Of a stretch of DNA of 30,352 nucleotides, positions 22,748-30,352 are shown piece after piece (position 1 is the first letter of the stretch; every line of letters starts with the position of its first letter). The DNA comes from CAYUKK01 sp964445305. GTDB taxonomy: Bacteria; Acidobacteriota; Aminicenantia; Aminicenantales; UBA8522. The translations under genes were made by a program, and so were the position numbers. The notes under the pieces were generated by a model. That model was not told where the DNA came from, made no database searches, and saw nothing but the letters and a program-made list of their open reading frames with translations. The stretch covers positions 1 through 30,352 of the forward strand of contig CAYUKK010000091.1 in the NCBI GenBank assembly GCA_964445305.1, given 5' to 3'.

Positions 22748-23607
22748 GCGGTCATCTCTTTCCAGTATCGCTCCCGAGACAACGTTTCGAAGAGGAGCGC
22801 TCTGGCTGGTCCTGCCCACTCGGCCAGGACTCGCTCAGCCTTTTCCCTCTCCCAGTACAAACCGTAGACGGCTGAGCCGGACCCGCTCATCAGGCAAAGG
22901 ACCGTCTCCCTCGCCAAGAGAAAATCTTTATATTCTTTCAGTCGAGGGTGCAGATTGAAGACCGGCTCTTCTAATGTATTCTCTAAACTATCAATAAGCC
23001 CGATCTTTCCCCGGGTTAAAAACCGCCTAATTTTACTTTCTTTACGGCGGGAAGTCAAGCGCAACCGAGCGTAGATTTCGGCCGTTGAAATGGCCAAGGA
23101 AGGAAGAAAGAGCACCCCGTAAAGGGGGGGCAAGTCGGGAACTGGAGTGAGGATGTCCCCCCGTCCCTCGCCCAGACAAAGCCCACCCTCGAGGAAGAAG
23201 GGGACATCAGCTCCCAGCCTGGCGGCGAGGGAGAGAAGCTCGCTTCGAGATAGGTCAAGGCTCCACAGCCTGTTCAAGGCAAGAAGCGTCGCCGCCGCAT
23301 TGCTACTCCCACCGCCCAGGCCTTTTCCGGCCGGAATGGACTTGGCAACACGAATCCGCACACCCCGGGAAACTTTATAACTCTCTTGAAGAAGAAGTGC
23401 CGCTCTGAAAATAAGGTTCTTTTCGTCCCAGGGAATGGTCCGGTCATCACCCCAAAGCTTGATTTTTCCGCTCCCCACTTCCTCCAATTCCAGACTATCA
23501 GAAAGGTTGATGGCCTGGAGAAGGGTTCTTATTTCATGATAGCCGTCGGGCCTCTTTTTTTCGACTTCCAGCCCCAGGTTGATTTTGGCGAAGGACTTAA
23601 TCCTCAT
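22738..23607 (-). CDS. ispE: Mirror copy of IspE kinase
   Basis: Identical 289-aa GHMP kinase with PAGKGLGGGSSNAA and GADVPFF, as at 6746-7615. Confidence 0.9.
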   Translation of the reverse strand: MRIKSFAKINLGLEVEKKRPDGYHEIRTLLQAINLSDSLELEEVGSGKIKLWGDDRTIPWDEKNLIFRAALLLQESYKVSRGVRIRVAKSIPAGKGLGGGSSNAAATLLALNRLWSLDLSRSELLSLAARLGADVPFFLEGGLCLGEGRGDILTPVPDLPPLYGVLFLPSLAISTAEIYARLRLTSRRKESKIRRFLTRGKIGLIDSLENTLEEPVFNLHPRLKEYKDFLLARETVLCLMSGSGSAVYGLYWEREKAERVLAEWAGPARALLFETLSRERYWKEMTAGV

Positions 23608-24331
23608 TCCTGAGCAACCTTTCGATCTCTTCCCATCCGCAGGCACGGTATCCTTTTGCCTCAAGGAAGGAAAGGTCGAACGCGCCTTTTTTCAGAGGCT
23701 GATTAAAACGGAGGCGGAGCAACCTTAGATTTCCCCTGTCGCCATCCTGGGAAAGGCGCATTTGCTGGGGGAGGCTGGTCGTGCCAAAAAAACGACGGAC
23801 CTCGACACGCAAGGAATCCCGACGAGCCTCGATTAATCTCTGGCGTTCGTCCATTTTCAGGTCCCAGCCTTTCAGCTGACTCCACCTCCCCTGGAGAATG
23901 GCCGTGATTTCTTCCAGCCCGAGGCTAAAGCCCAGCAGTTTGTCAACGGCCTCTTCCTGTCCGGCCCGCCAATAGACTTTTTCGGAAGGAAGGACCAAAA
24001 GGGCACCGTCTTCCCCTATCCAAAGACGGGCTGATGTCCGGCCAAGGGTATCCTGGATTTCGATATAACCGGGCTGGGGAACTTGAAAAAGAAAAGAAAG
24101 TCTGGCCCTGGCCGTTTCATTTCTCCTTGTCAGGCTCAAAGAAGCATAGCCCTCAATGGAAGTCACTTGCGCGGGGGGAGGAGAAAAGAGAGGCTTGGAG
24201 GGATAACAGGCCCCAAAACAAATGAGAATGCTGGCCGCCGCAAGCCAAAAGCCAGTGCCGCACGTGGGGCCAAAACACTTCCTGACCGAAACGATGCTAT
24301 CCCCCCGTCCCTTGCTTCCGGGGATCTTCAT
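23597..24331 (-). CDS. lolB: Mirror copy of the LolB-like lipoprotein
   Basis: Identical 244-aa protein with lipobox Cys at residue 42, as at 6022-6756. It overlaps ispE by 11 bases. Confidence 0.7.
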   Translation of the reverse strand: MKIPGSKGRGDSIVSVRKCFGPTCGTGFWLAAASILICFGACYPSKPLFSPPPAQVTSIEGYASLSLTRRNETARARLSFLFQVPQPGYIEIQDTLGRTSARLWIGEDGALLVLPSEKVYWRAGQEEAVDKLLGFSLGLEEITAILQGRWSQLKGWDLKMDERQRLIEARRDSLRVEVRRFFGTTSLPQQMRLSQDGDRGNLRLLRLRFNQPLKKGAFDLSFLEAKGYRACGWEEIERLLRNED

Positions 24332-24353
24332 TGCCAGATACCTTTCCGGCAGC

Positions 24354-24620
24354 CTAATCCAGCCGGAACCCGTAATCCTCTGTCTTCTTATCCGGCCTTT
24401 TCGGCCTGGCTGGCTCCTCCCTTTTCTTTCCCCTCTCACCCTCGACAAGATGGAAGCCATAATCGTGGGTAGCCAACTCCGCTTTCTTTTTCCGCTTTCG
24501 CCAGAGAGGATAGAGGGGTGAACGCACCCGCTTGCCGAAACAGGAGAGTTTTGGGTTTAAAATAAGGAGAAGGACAAAAAGCGCCAGGATAACGAGAATC
24601 CCATAAACACCAAACCGCAT
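24354..24620 (-). CDS. Mirror copy of the 88-aa DYGF membrane protein
   Basis: Identical to the protein at 5733-5999: one N-terminal helix, a basic tail and two DYGF motifs. Unrecognised family. Confidence 0.6.
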   Translation of the reverse strand: MRFGVYGILVILALFVLLLILNPKLSCFGKRVRSPLYPLWRKRKKKAELATHDYGFHLVEGERGKKREEPARPKRPDKKTEDYGFRLD

Positions 24621-24653
24621 CATTATTCCTTGGTTAGGATGACGCTCTTCCTT

Positions 24654-24682
24654 ATTATACGTCCCCCCTGGAGAGGAGTCAA
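24654..24682 (-). promoter_or_regulatory. Mirror copy of the near-consensus operon promoter
   Basis: TTGACT (24682-24677), 17 bases, TATAAT (24659-24654) on the minus strand, as at 5671-5699. Confidence 0.7.
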
Positions 24683-24753
24683 CGAATGCAACTCGTAATC
24701 TAAGACCTGGGGAAAGAGGGCAGCTGCGCTAAAAGAAGTAACGAGGTTGCGAT

Positions 24754-24888
24754 TTAAACTCTCGCTTCGATATCTTCCTGAAAGTTCGGTATTTTCGCTT
24801 TTTCCTTCGATTTGCCGAGATGAAAACCTAAGAAAAAGGCAGAAGTCACGATAAATGCTGTTAACATCGCCTTAAAAAATTGTTTCAT
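24754..24888 (-). CDS. Mirror copy of the 44-aa membrane protein
   Basis: Identical to the frame at 5465-5599, with one hydrophobic segment and a charged tail. Confidence 0.45.
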   Translation of the reverse strand: MKQFFKAMLTAFIVTSAFFLGFHLGKSKEKAKIPNFQEDIEARV

Positions 24889-24924
24889 TTTCTATTTCCT
24901 ATTTTATTATACATCCTTATTTTT

Positions 24925-24952
24925 ATTTTATTCATTAAATAGCAAAAGTCAA
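24925..24952 (-). promoter_or_regulatory. Mirror copy of the promoter of the 44-aa gene
   Basis: TTGACT, 16 bases, TAAAAT on the minus strand, as at 5401-5428. Confidence 0.45.
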
Positions 24953-25186
24953 CGGGTCCTTCATCCTCGAAATCGTCTTATAATCATCCGATCGGGCCTG
25001 ACGCGGGCCATCCCTAACCACACCACCCCTCGGATGCTTGCCGCGCTGGCCTCTTCCTCTAAACTCCACGAGGCTGGGCATTTCATTTATTATCAAGAAA
25101 ATAGAGAACTTCTCGATGCGCCGAGCCCCTTGTCTTCTCCAGATGCTCAGTGTCATTTTCTGGAACAGGATCAGCCCAGCCCATGG

Positions 25187-25215
25187 TTGATTTTTTCAAG
25201 AGCGATGAGTATATT
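25187..25215 (+). promoter_or_regulatory. Mirror copy of the MEMO-AMMECR1 promoter
   Basis: TTGATT (25187-25192), 17 bases, TATATT (25210-25215), about 20 bases before the ATG at 25235. Confidence 0.5.
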
Positions 25216-25234
25216 TTCAAAAAAGGAAGAAAAG

Positions 25235-26662
25235 ATGTCCAAAATAAGGGTTTGGCTTGTCCTCTCGTTGCTTCTCACGGCCTCGGTGGCTTTAGCCCAG
25301 GGAGTGAGAAACCCTGTCTGGGCTGGCGCTTTCTACGAGGGAGACCCGGATATCCTCTCGGCTCAAATCGACCGGTTTCTCCACAACGTCAGCCGGCTTC
25401 CCTCTCTTCCCAGCGAGGTGATAGCTCTCATCTCGCCGCATGCTGGCTACATCTATTCAGGCCAGACGGCTGCTTATGCTTATCGTCTTGTCCAGGGAAA
25501 GCCTTATGACACCGTTATTCTCGTTGGCCCCTCCCATCAGCACGGCTTCGAAGGATGTTCTATTTACCTCAAAGGCGCCTTTGGAACGCCGCTGGGCATC
25601 GTCAACGTCGATGAAGAAATCGCCGCCGAGCTCGCGCGTCTCACGAAATTTTCCTATATCGCGGCGGCGCATGAGAAAGAACACAGCCTTGAGGTTCAGG
25701 TTCCCTTCCTCCAAAAAACGCTCCCCGGGGCAAAAATCGTCCCCATCGTCATGGGTTATCCGACCCGAAGGACAATCACCACTCTGGCCGACGCTCTGGC
25801 CGAGGTCATGCCGAAGAAAAAAATACTCCTCCTTGCTTCAACTGACATGTCCCACTATCTCCCGGCCGACGAGGCTAAGGCCACGGATGAAAGAACGATT
25901 GCTCTTCTCCAGAAGCTCGACACTGGTGCTCTAATCAACAAGCTGGCCAGGGGAGAAAATTTTATGTGTGGCGCTGGACCCGTCGCCTCAGTCCTCCTCG
26001 CCCTCAAGAAAAGGGGGCAGCCCCATATCGAGATCCTCCACTATGCTGATTCTTCCCGCTTTGGTGGCCCTATCGTCGGATATCTGGCTGCTGCCTTATG
26101 CCTGCAGAGCAGCCCGCCGCCTGAGTTCAACCTCACGAACGAAGAGAAAAAAGAGCTGATCAGTCTGGCCCGGCGGGCCATCCAGGAATTCATCGTCCAT
26201 CGCCATGTCCTGACTTATGAAACCCAAAACGCCTCTCTTCTCTCCGAGCGCGGGGCGTTTGTTACACTCAGGAAGAGAGGCAGGCTTCGTGGTTGCATCG
26301 GTTTCATCGAGCCTATCTTTCCCCTTTACGAGGCCGTTATCCGAGCCGCCATTTACGCTGCCACCGAAGACAACCGCTTTCCCCGTGTGTCCGAGGCAGA
26401 GCTCGTTGATTTAGCGGTCGAGATTTCGGTTCTGACGCCGCTCCGGAAAATCGACAACCCGCGCCTGGTTCAGGTGGGCAAGCATGGGTTGGTCATCGCC
26501 CGGGGCGAAAACCGAGGACTTCTCTTGCCTCAAGTGGCTATCGAGCAAAACTGGGATCGGGAAACTTTCCTTAGCCAGGCGTGCCTAAAAGCAGGCCTTC
26601 CTCCCGACGCTTGGAAGAAGGGGGCCGAGATGTATATTTTCGAGGCCATCGTTTTCGAGTAA
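25235..26662 (+). CDS. Mirror copy of the exported MEMO-AMMECR1 fusion
   Basis: Identical 475-aa protein: signal peptide, MEMO domain (H69, H101, H103, H207, C245) and AMMECR1 domain (LRGCIG), as at 3691-5118. The longer frame from 25034 is rejected for the same reasons. Confidence 0.84.
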   Translation: MSKIRVWLVLSLLLTASVALAQGVRNPVWAGAFYEGDPDILSAQIDRFLHNVSRLPSLPSEVIALISPHAGYIYSGQTAAYAYRLVQGKPYDTVILVGPSHQHGFEGCSIYLKGAFGTPLGIVNVDEEIAAELARLTKFSYIAAAHEKEHSLEVQVPFLQKTLPGAKIVPIVMGYPTRRTITTLADALAEVMPKKKILLLASTDMSHYLPADEAKATDERTIALLQKLDTGALINKLARGENFMCGAGPVASVLLALKKRGQPHIEILHYADSSRFGGPIVGYLAAALCLQSSPPPEFNLTNEEKKELISLARRAIQEFIVHRHVLTYETQNASLLSERGAFVTLRKRGRLRGCIGFIEPIFPLYEAVIRAAIYAATEDNRFPRVSEAELVDLAVEISVLTPLRKIDNPRLVQVGKHGLVIARGENRGLLLPQVAIEQNWDRETFLSQACLKAGLPPDAWKKGAEMYIFEAIVFE

Positions 26663-26685
26663 CGCGACAGTCACCCGAGAGAGCT

Positions 26686-26713
26686 TTGAGAATATCTCCG
26701 TCTCTGCTATAAT
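26686..26713 (+). promoter_or_regulatory. Mirror copy of the fmdB operon promoter
   Basis: TTGAGA (26686-26691), 16 bases, TATAAT (26708-26713), as at 3640-3667. Confidence 0.65.
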
Positions 26714-26736
26714 AGGCTTCTTTCAAGGAGAAGAAG

Positions 26737-27021
26737 ATGCCTATTTACGAATACATTTGTGTTCGCTGCGGCAACCGTCTCGAAGCCTTCCAAAAAGTTA
26801 ACGAGCCGCCTCTCCAGAAATGCCGGATTTGCGGCGGGCAACTTAAAAAACTCGTCTCCCCGCCCGCCATCCAGTTCAGGGGAAATGGATGGTACATCAC
26901 GGATTATGCTCGCAAATCGCCCCCTGAAAAAAATCAGGAGACGAAGCCCGCGGCGGGTCAGGAATCGGCTCTGGAGAAAAAATCAACCGAGGCGGCTAAA
27001 CCCTCCTCCAACCAAGAATGA
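26737..27021 (+). CDS. Mirror copy of the FmdB family zinc-ribbon protein
   Basis: Identical 94-aa protein with C8, C11, C29, C32, as at 3332-3616; AAGGAG precedes the ATG. Confidence 0.84.
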   Translation: MPIYEYICVRCGNRLEAFQKVNEPPLQKCRICGGQLKKLVSPPAIQFRGNGWYITDYARKSPPEKNQETKPAAGQESALEKKSTEAAKPSSNQE

Positions 27022-27095
27022 CCCTCGACAAGGGAAATTCTGCCCGGACTCCCCTCGGCTGGGCCTTTTGACAACCCTCCCAGCCAGAGCATAAA

Positions 27096-28109
27096 ATGGA
27101 AACGATGAAGGTTCTCGTCCGCGTCCCGAACTGGATAGGCGATGCCGTGCTTGCCCTCCCGGCTCTGGAAAGCCTCCGCTATAATTTGCCAGACGCCTCC
27201 CTAACGATTGTCGCCAAAAGCTGGGTCCAAGACCTCTTCATTCATAACAGCCTGAGCGCGGAGGTTTTCCCTCTCCCCGACCCCGACGATGTCAAGACAA
27301 TCTGGACAACTGCCCAGGTCCTCAAAGCCAGCCGTTTTGATGCCGGACTTCTCCTCACCAACTCTTTCAGCTCTGCCTTCCTCTTTTATTTGGCCCGCAT
27401 TCCCGAGCGCTGGGGTTACAGCACAGACGGACGGATAATGCTTCTCACCAAGAGCGTCGTCCCTCGAGCGAGCGATTCCCCCCGTCATCAAGTCTATTAT
27501 TACCTGGATTTGATTCGAGAACTCGGGTTTGAAACCCTCGAACCCCAGCTCAAAATGCCCTTGCCTCCCGAGGTTCTCTCCTCGGCTCGAAGCCGGCTCA
27601 AAGCCCTGGGGGTTGACCAGGAAAAGCCCATTGTCATCATCAGCCCAGGCGCAAGCTACGGGCCGGCTAAAAGATGGCCGGCCTCGCGATTCGCCCACTT
27701 GGCCTCTCTTCTTCAAGAAAAAAAGGGGGCCGAAATCCTAATCATCGGAGCTAAAGAGGAAATGGATATTGCCACGTCGATCAGCCTTTCCATGCCCAGG
27801 CGACCGACCATCCTCACCGGTGCCACCTCCCTGGCTGAGCTTGTCGGCCTGATCTCGCTGGCTACGCTTTTCATCAGCAACGATACCGGCCCGATGCACA
27901 TTGCCAATGCCCTCGGCGTTCCTGTCGTCGCCATCTTCGGTCCGACCGACCCCGCGGTGACGGGTCCATTTCAGAAGCCCTCTGTTTGCCTTAAAAAAGA
28001 AGTCCCCTGCTGGCCATGCTCCTACCGAGCTTGTCCCTATGACCATCGCTGCATGACCGGCATCTCAGCCGAGGAAGTGCTGGCCGCGTGTGAAACGGTA
28101 TGGCCATGA
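27096..28109 (+). CDS. waaF: Mirror copy of heptosyltransferase II
   Basis: Identical 337-aa GT9 enzyme as at 2244-3257; alternative start at 27105. Confidence 0.87.
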   Translation: METMKVLVRVPNWIGDAVLALPALESLRYNLPDASLTIVAKSWVQDLFIHNSLSAEVFPLPDPDDVKTIWTTAQVLKASRFDAGLLLTNSFSSAFLFYLARIPERWGYSTDGRIMLLTKSVVPRASDSPRHQVYYYLDLIRELGFETLEPQLKMPLPPEVLSSARSRLKALGVDQEKPIVIISPGASYGPAKRWPASRFAHLASLLQEKKGAEILIIGAKEEMDIATSISLSMPRRPTILTGATSLAELVGLISLATLFISNDTGPMHIANALGVPVVAIFGPTDPAVTGPFQKPSVCLKKEVPCWPCSYRACPYDHRCMTGISAEEVLAACETVWP

Positions 28110-28702
28110 GCAGGGCAGCTGTTTTCCTCGACCGCGACGGAACGCTCAACCAGGACTCTGGCTATCCTACCGATTACAGCCAGATCAACATTTTTCCTCA
28201 GAGCTTTGAAGCAGTCCGGCGGCTGAACCAGGCGGGTTTTCTCGTCATCATCCTGACCAATCAATCGGCGGTTGGTCGCGGGCTCCTCACCGAGGAGGCC
28301 CTCCAGTCTCTCCACGAAAGGATGCGTCAGGCTTTCGACGAAAAAAAAGCGCGGCTGGATGCGTTCTATTATTGCCCCCATTACGATGATTCCTCGACGG
28401 ACCGCTTCCGAAGCCCCTGTCTCTGTCGGAAGCCGAACCCGGGCCTTGCCCTCCAGGCGGCAGCCGATTTCAAGATTAACCTCGAACGATCCTACATGGT
28501 CGGGGATAAAGTCGAGGACATACTGCTCGCCTTGAACATCAACGCCACACCAGTGCTGGTGCTCACCGGATATGGCGAGAAAAGCCTGGCTGAGCTGCGA
28601 AAGCTGGGCAGGGAACCCACCCACGTCGCGGCTGACATACTCGGCGCCGTGGAGTGGATTTTAGAGAGGGAAAAAAGCCTGACCCGAGCTGGCTCGTCGT
28701 GA
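28100..28702 (+). CDS. gmhB: Mirror copy of heptose-bisphosphate phosphatase GmhB
   Basis: Identical 200-aa HAD phosphatase with the C92/H94/C107/C109 zinc loop, as at 1651-2253; overlaps waaF. Confidence 0.87.
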   Translation: MAMSRAAVFLDRDGTLNQDSGYPTDYSQINIFPQSFEAVRRLNQAGFLVIILTNQSAVGRGLLTEEALQSLHERMRQAFDEKKARLDAFYYCPHYDDSSTDRFRSPCLCRKPNPGLALQAAADFKINLERSYMVGDKVEDILLALNINATPVLVLTGYGEKSLAELRKLGREPTHVAADILGAVEWILEREKSLTRAGSS

Positions 28703-28721
28703 TTCTCGGGAGAAGCTGGCG

Positions 28722-30352
28722 GTGATTCGATTCGACGATATTCTCGAGAAGGTTACCCAGTCCTACACTGAAAGGGACATCAACTTCTTAAAAAAGGCAT
28801 ATGTTTTTGCGGCCCGGGCTCACCAGGGTCAAACGAGACGTTCCGGAGAACCCTACCTGAGTCATCCTCTCGAGGTGACCAGCATGCTCGCCGATATGCA
28901 GCTGGATAAGACCACTCTCGTCGCCGGTTTGCTTCACGATGTCCTCGAAGATACCGAAATCACAGCCGCCGAACTCAGGGAAAACTTTGGCTCTGAAGTG
29001 GCTGACCTGGTCGAGGGCGTGACGAAAATCAGCCGCGTCCAGGAAACTTCGCCGGAGGTCCGCCAGGCCGAGACGATCCGCAAAATCATCTTGGCCATGA
29101 TCGATGACCTGCGGGTCATTTTCATCAAGCTCGCCGACAGAATCCACAACCTCAAGACGCTCAAGTTCATTCCCGAAGACAAACAAAAACAGATTGCCCG
29201 GGAAACGCTGGAAATTTATGCCCCCATTGCCAACCGGCTGGGAATGGGCCGGATCAAGGCAGAGCTCGAAGACCTCTCTTTCCGCTACGTCAACCCCGAG
29301 GCCTATTTCCAGATAGCTGCCCTTGTCGAGCCCCAGCGTCCGAAAGCTGAACAGCGTCTCCAGAAATTCCAGAGTGAACTCGAGGCCTTGATGAGGAAAA
29401 ACAACATCCCGGCCGAGATCCACTACCGCATCAAGAGGCTTTACAGCATCTACGAAAAGATGCAAAGACGAGGCATCACCTTTGACCAGGTCTATGACTT
29501 CATGGCCCTCCGCCTCATTACGGATTCGGTCAAGAATTGCTATGCCGCTCTCGGCATCATCCACCAGAAATGGCCACCTCTGCCCCAGCGCTTCCGCGAT
29601 TTCATCGCTGTGCCCAAGCCGAACCTCTACCAGGCGCTCCACACAACCATCATCACGGAAGAAAAGGACACCTTCGAGATTCAGATCCGGACCCACGATA
29701 TGCACAACCTGGCCGAGAACGGGATTGCCGCCCACTGGAAATACAAAGACCAGGATCCCTCCAGCCTCTTCCGAGAAGACAGGCGGCTGGAGTGGCTGCG
29801 GGAGATGGTCGAGCTCTACAGGGAGCAGAAGAGCCCCCGCGAGTTCTTGAAGGGCCTTAAAATAGACCTCATTCCCGAAGAGGTCTACGCTTTCACGCCC
29901 AAAGGCAAGGTCATCACCCTGCCGCCCGGCGGTTCGGCTCTGGATTTTGCTTTCAAAGTCCACTCCGAAATCGGGCTCCACGCTTCGAGCGCTATCATCA
30001 ACGGCAAGCCCGCTCCGCTGCGGACAATCCTCAAGACCGGCGATATCGTCGAGATCATCACCTCGCCCCGGAAGACTCCTCAGCGGAGCTGGTTGAACAT
30101 CGTCTTCACTTCTGGAGCCAGGAATCAGATCAAGCGCTGGCTCAACCAGCAGGAAAAAATAAAGAGCACGAGCTTGGGGAAGAAGATCTGGGAGCGCGAG
30201 GTGAAAAGATACAACCTGCCCGCTGAATTCCTGGAGGAAGAACCACTCCTCGCTCGGCTGGCGGCCATTCTCCCTTTCAAGCTTAAGAGCCTGGACAATT
30301 TCTATGCGCTCCTCGGGTTGGGCAAGATCGTCCTCAACAAGAAATTCATGGC
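28722..30352 (+). CDS. relA/spoT: Mirror copy of RelA/SpoT (p)ppGpp enzyme, cut off by window end
   Basis: Identical to the minus-strand copy at 1-1631: GTG start, HD hydrolase (H48, H72, D73, D139), synthetase and TGS domains, 543 codons. It stops at the same codon as the other copy, because both window ends are the same genomic point. Confidence 0.88.
   Translation, partial: MIRFDDILEKVTQSYTERDINFLKKAYVFAARAHQGQTRRSGEPYLSHPLEVTSMLADMQLDKTTLVAGLLHDVLEDTEITAAELRENFGSEVADLVEGVTKISRVQETSPEVRQAETIRKIILAMIDDLRVIFIKLADRIHNLKTLKFIPEDKQKQIARETLEIYAPIANRLGMGRIKAELEDLSFRYVNPEAYFQIAALVEPQRPKAEQRLQKFQSELEALMRKNNIPAEIHYRIKRLYSIYEKMQRRGITFDQVYDFMALRLITDSVKNCYAALGIIHQKWPPLPQRFRDFIAVPKPNLYQALHTTIITEEKDTFEIQIRTHDMHNLAENGIAAHWKYKDQDPSSLFREDRRLEWLREMVELYREQKSPREFLKGLKIDLIPEEVYAFTPKGKVITLPPGGSALDFAFKVHSEIGLHASSAIINGKPAPLRTILKTGDIVEIITSPRKTPQRSWLNIVFTSGARNQIKRWLNQQEKIKSTSLGKKIWEREVKRYNLPAEFLEEEPLLARLAAILPFKLKSLDNFYALLGLGKIVLNKKFM

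Larger units (their letters stand above)
24889..25234. other. Mirror copy of the divergent spacer
   Basis: Same content as 5119-5464: two divergent promoters at the ends and nothing recognisable in the 234 bases between them (24953-25186). Confidence 0.55.
15177..30352. repeat. Right arm of the perfect inverted repeat
   Basis: Exact reverse complement of the left arm. It adds no independent sequence. It is most likely a fold-back copy made during amplification or assembly, so its genes should not be counted as second genomic copies unless reads spanning the axis confirm them. Confidence 0.98.

Noticed and set aside
1..30352. Linear replicon with hairpin telomere, or a replication intermediate joined head to head
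   Set aside because: The axis lies inside a core mlaD coding sequence and no telomere-resolvase-like gene or telomere motif is present; a fold-back artefact is simpler.
15177..30352. Second genomic copy of all genes as a natural inverted duplication
   Set aside because: No base difference between arms was detected, no spacer exists, and no mobile element or repeat flanks either arm.

Overview
The window is one perfect inverted repeat. Bases 15177-30352 are the exact reverse complement of bases 1-15176, with no spacer, and the axis (between 15176 and 15177) is exactly the midpoint of the 30352-base window. Every gene therefore occurs twice, once per strand; position x in one arm corresponds to 30353-x in the other. 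The unique information is about 15.2 kb. The axis falls inside an mlaD gene and both outer ends fall at the same base inside a relA/spoT gene. A perfect, spacerless 15-kb palindrome that breaks a core gene is best explained as an assembly or amplification fold-back artefact, not as biology.

The unique 15.2 kb looks like core chromosome of a Gram-negative bacterium: LPS-core heptose genes, a LolB-like lipoprotein and Mla/MCE lipid transport, with moderately high GC. The order lolB-ispE-tRNA-Gln-prs-rplY-pth is known from proteobacteria. The secreted MEMO-AMMECR1 fusion, the TL5-type bL25 with an acidic tail and the MCE gene after dnaB hint at an uncultured lineage near Acidobacteriota/Aminicenantes or the old Deltaproteobacteria. 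That placement is an inference and is weak.

Layout of the left arm. (1) Minus strand, 1-3667: a promoter (3640-3667) drives fmdB, waaF, gmhB and relA/spoT, so a zinc-ribbon protein, two LPS heptose genes and the (p)ppGpp enzyme share one probable transcript. (2) Minus strand, 3691-5166: a single gene with its own promoter encodes a MEMO-AMMECR1 fusion with a signal peptide. (3) 5119-5464: a divergent spacer. (4) Plus strand, 5401-5599: a promoter and a 44-residue single-span protein. (5) Plus strand, 5671 to the axis: a near-consensus promoter (5671-5699) precedes a close-packed run of a small membrane protein, lolB, ispE, tRNA-Gln, prs, rplY, pth, rpsF, rpsR, rplI, dnaB, mlaE, mlaF and mlaD. 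Gaps are short and several genes overlap, so this is probably one long operon joining envelope, isoprenoid, nucleotide, translation and replication functions. The right arm repeats all of this in mirror image.

I found no CRISPR array, transposase, integrase, phage gene, rRNA or convincing intrinsic terminator, and nothing that supports a new defence or mobile system. The points most worth attention are the palindrome, the exported MEMO-AMMECR1 protein, the tRNA-Gln gene overlapping the end of ispE with a hairpin behind it, and two unrecognised small membrane proteins.
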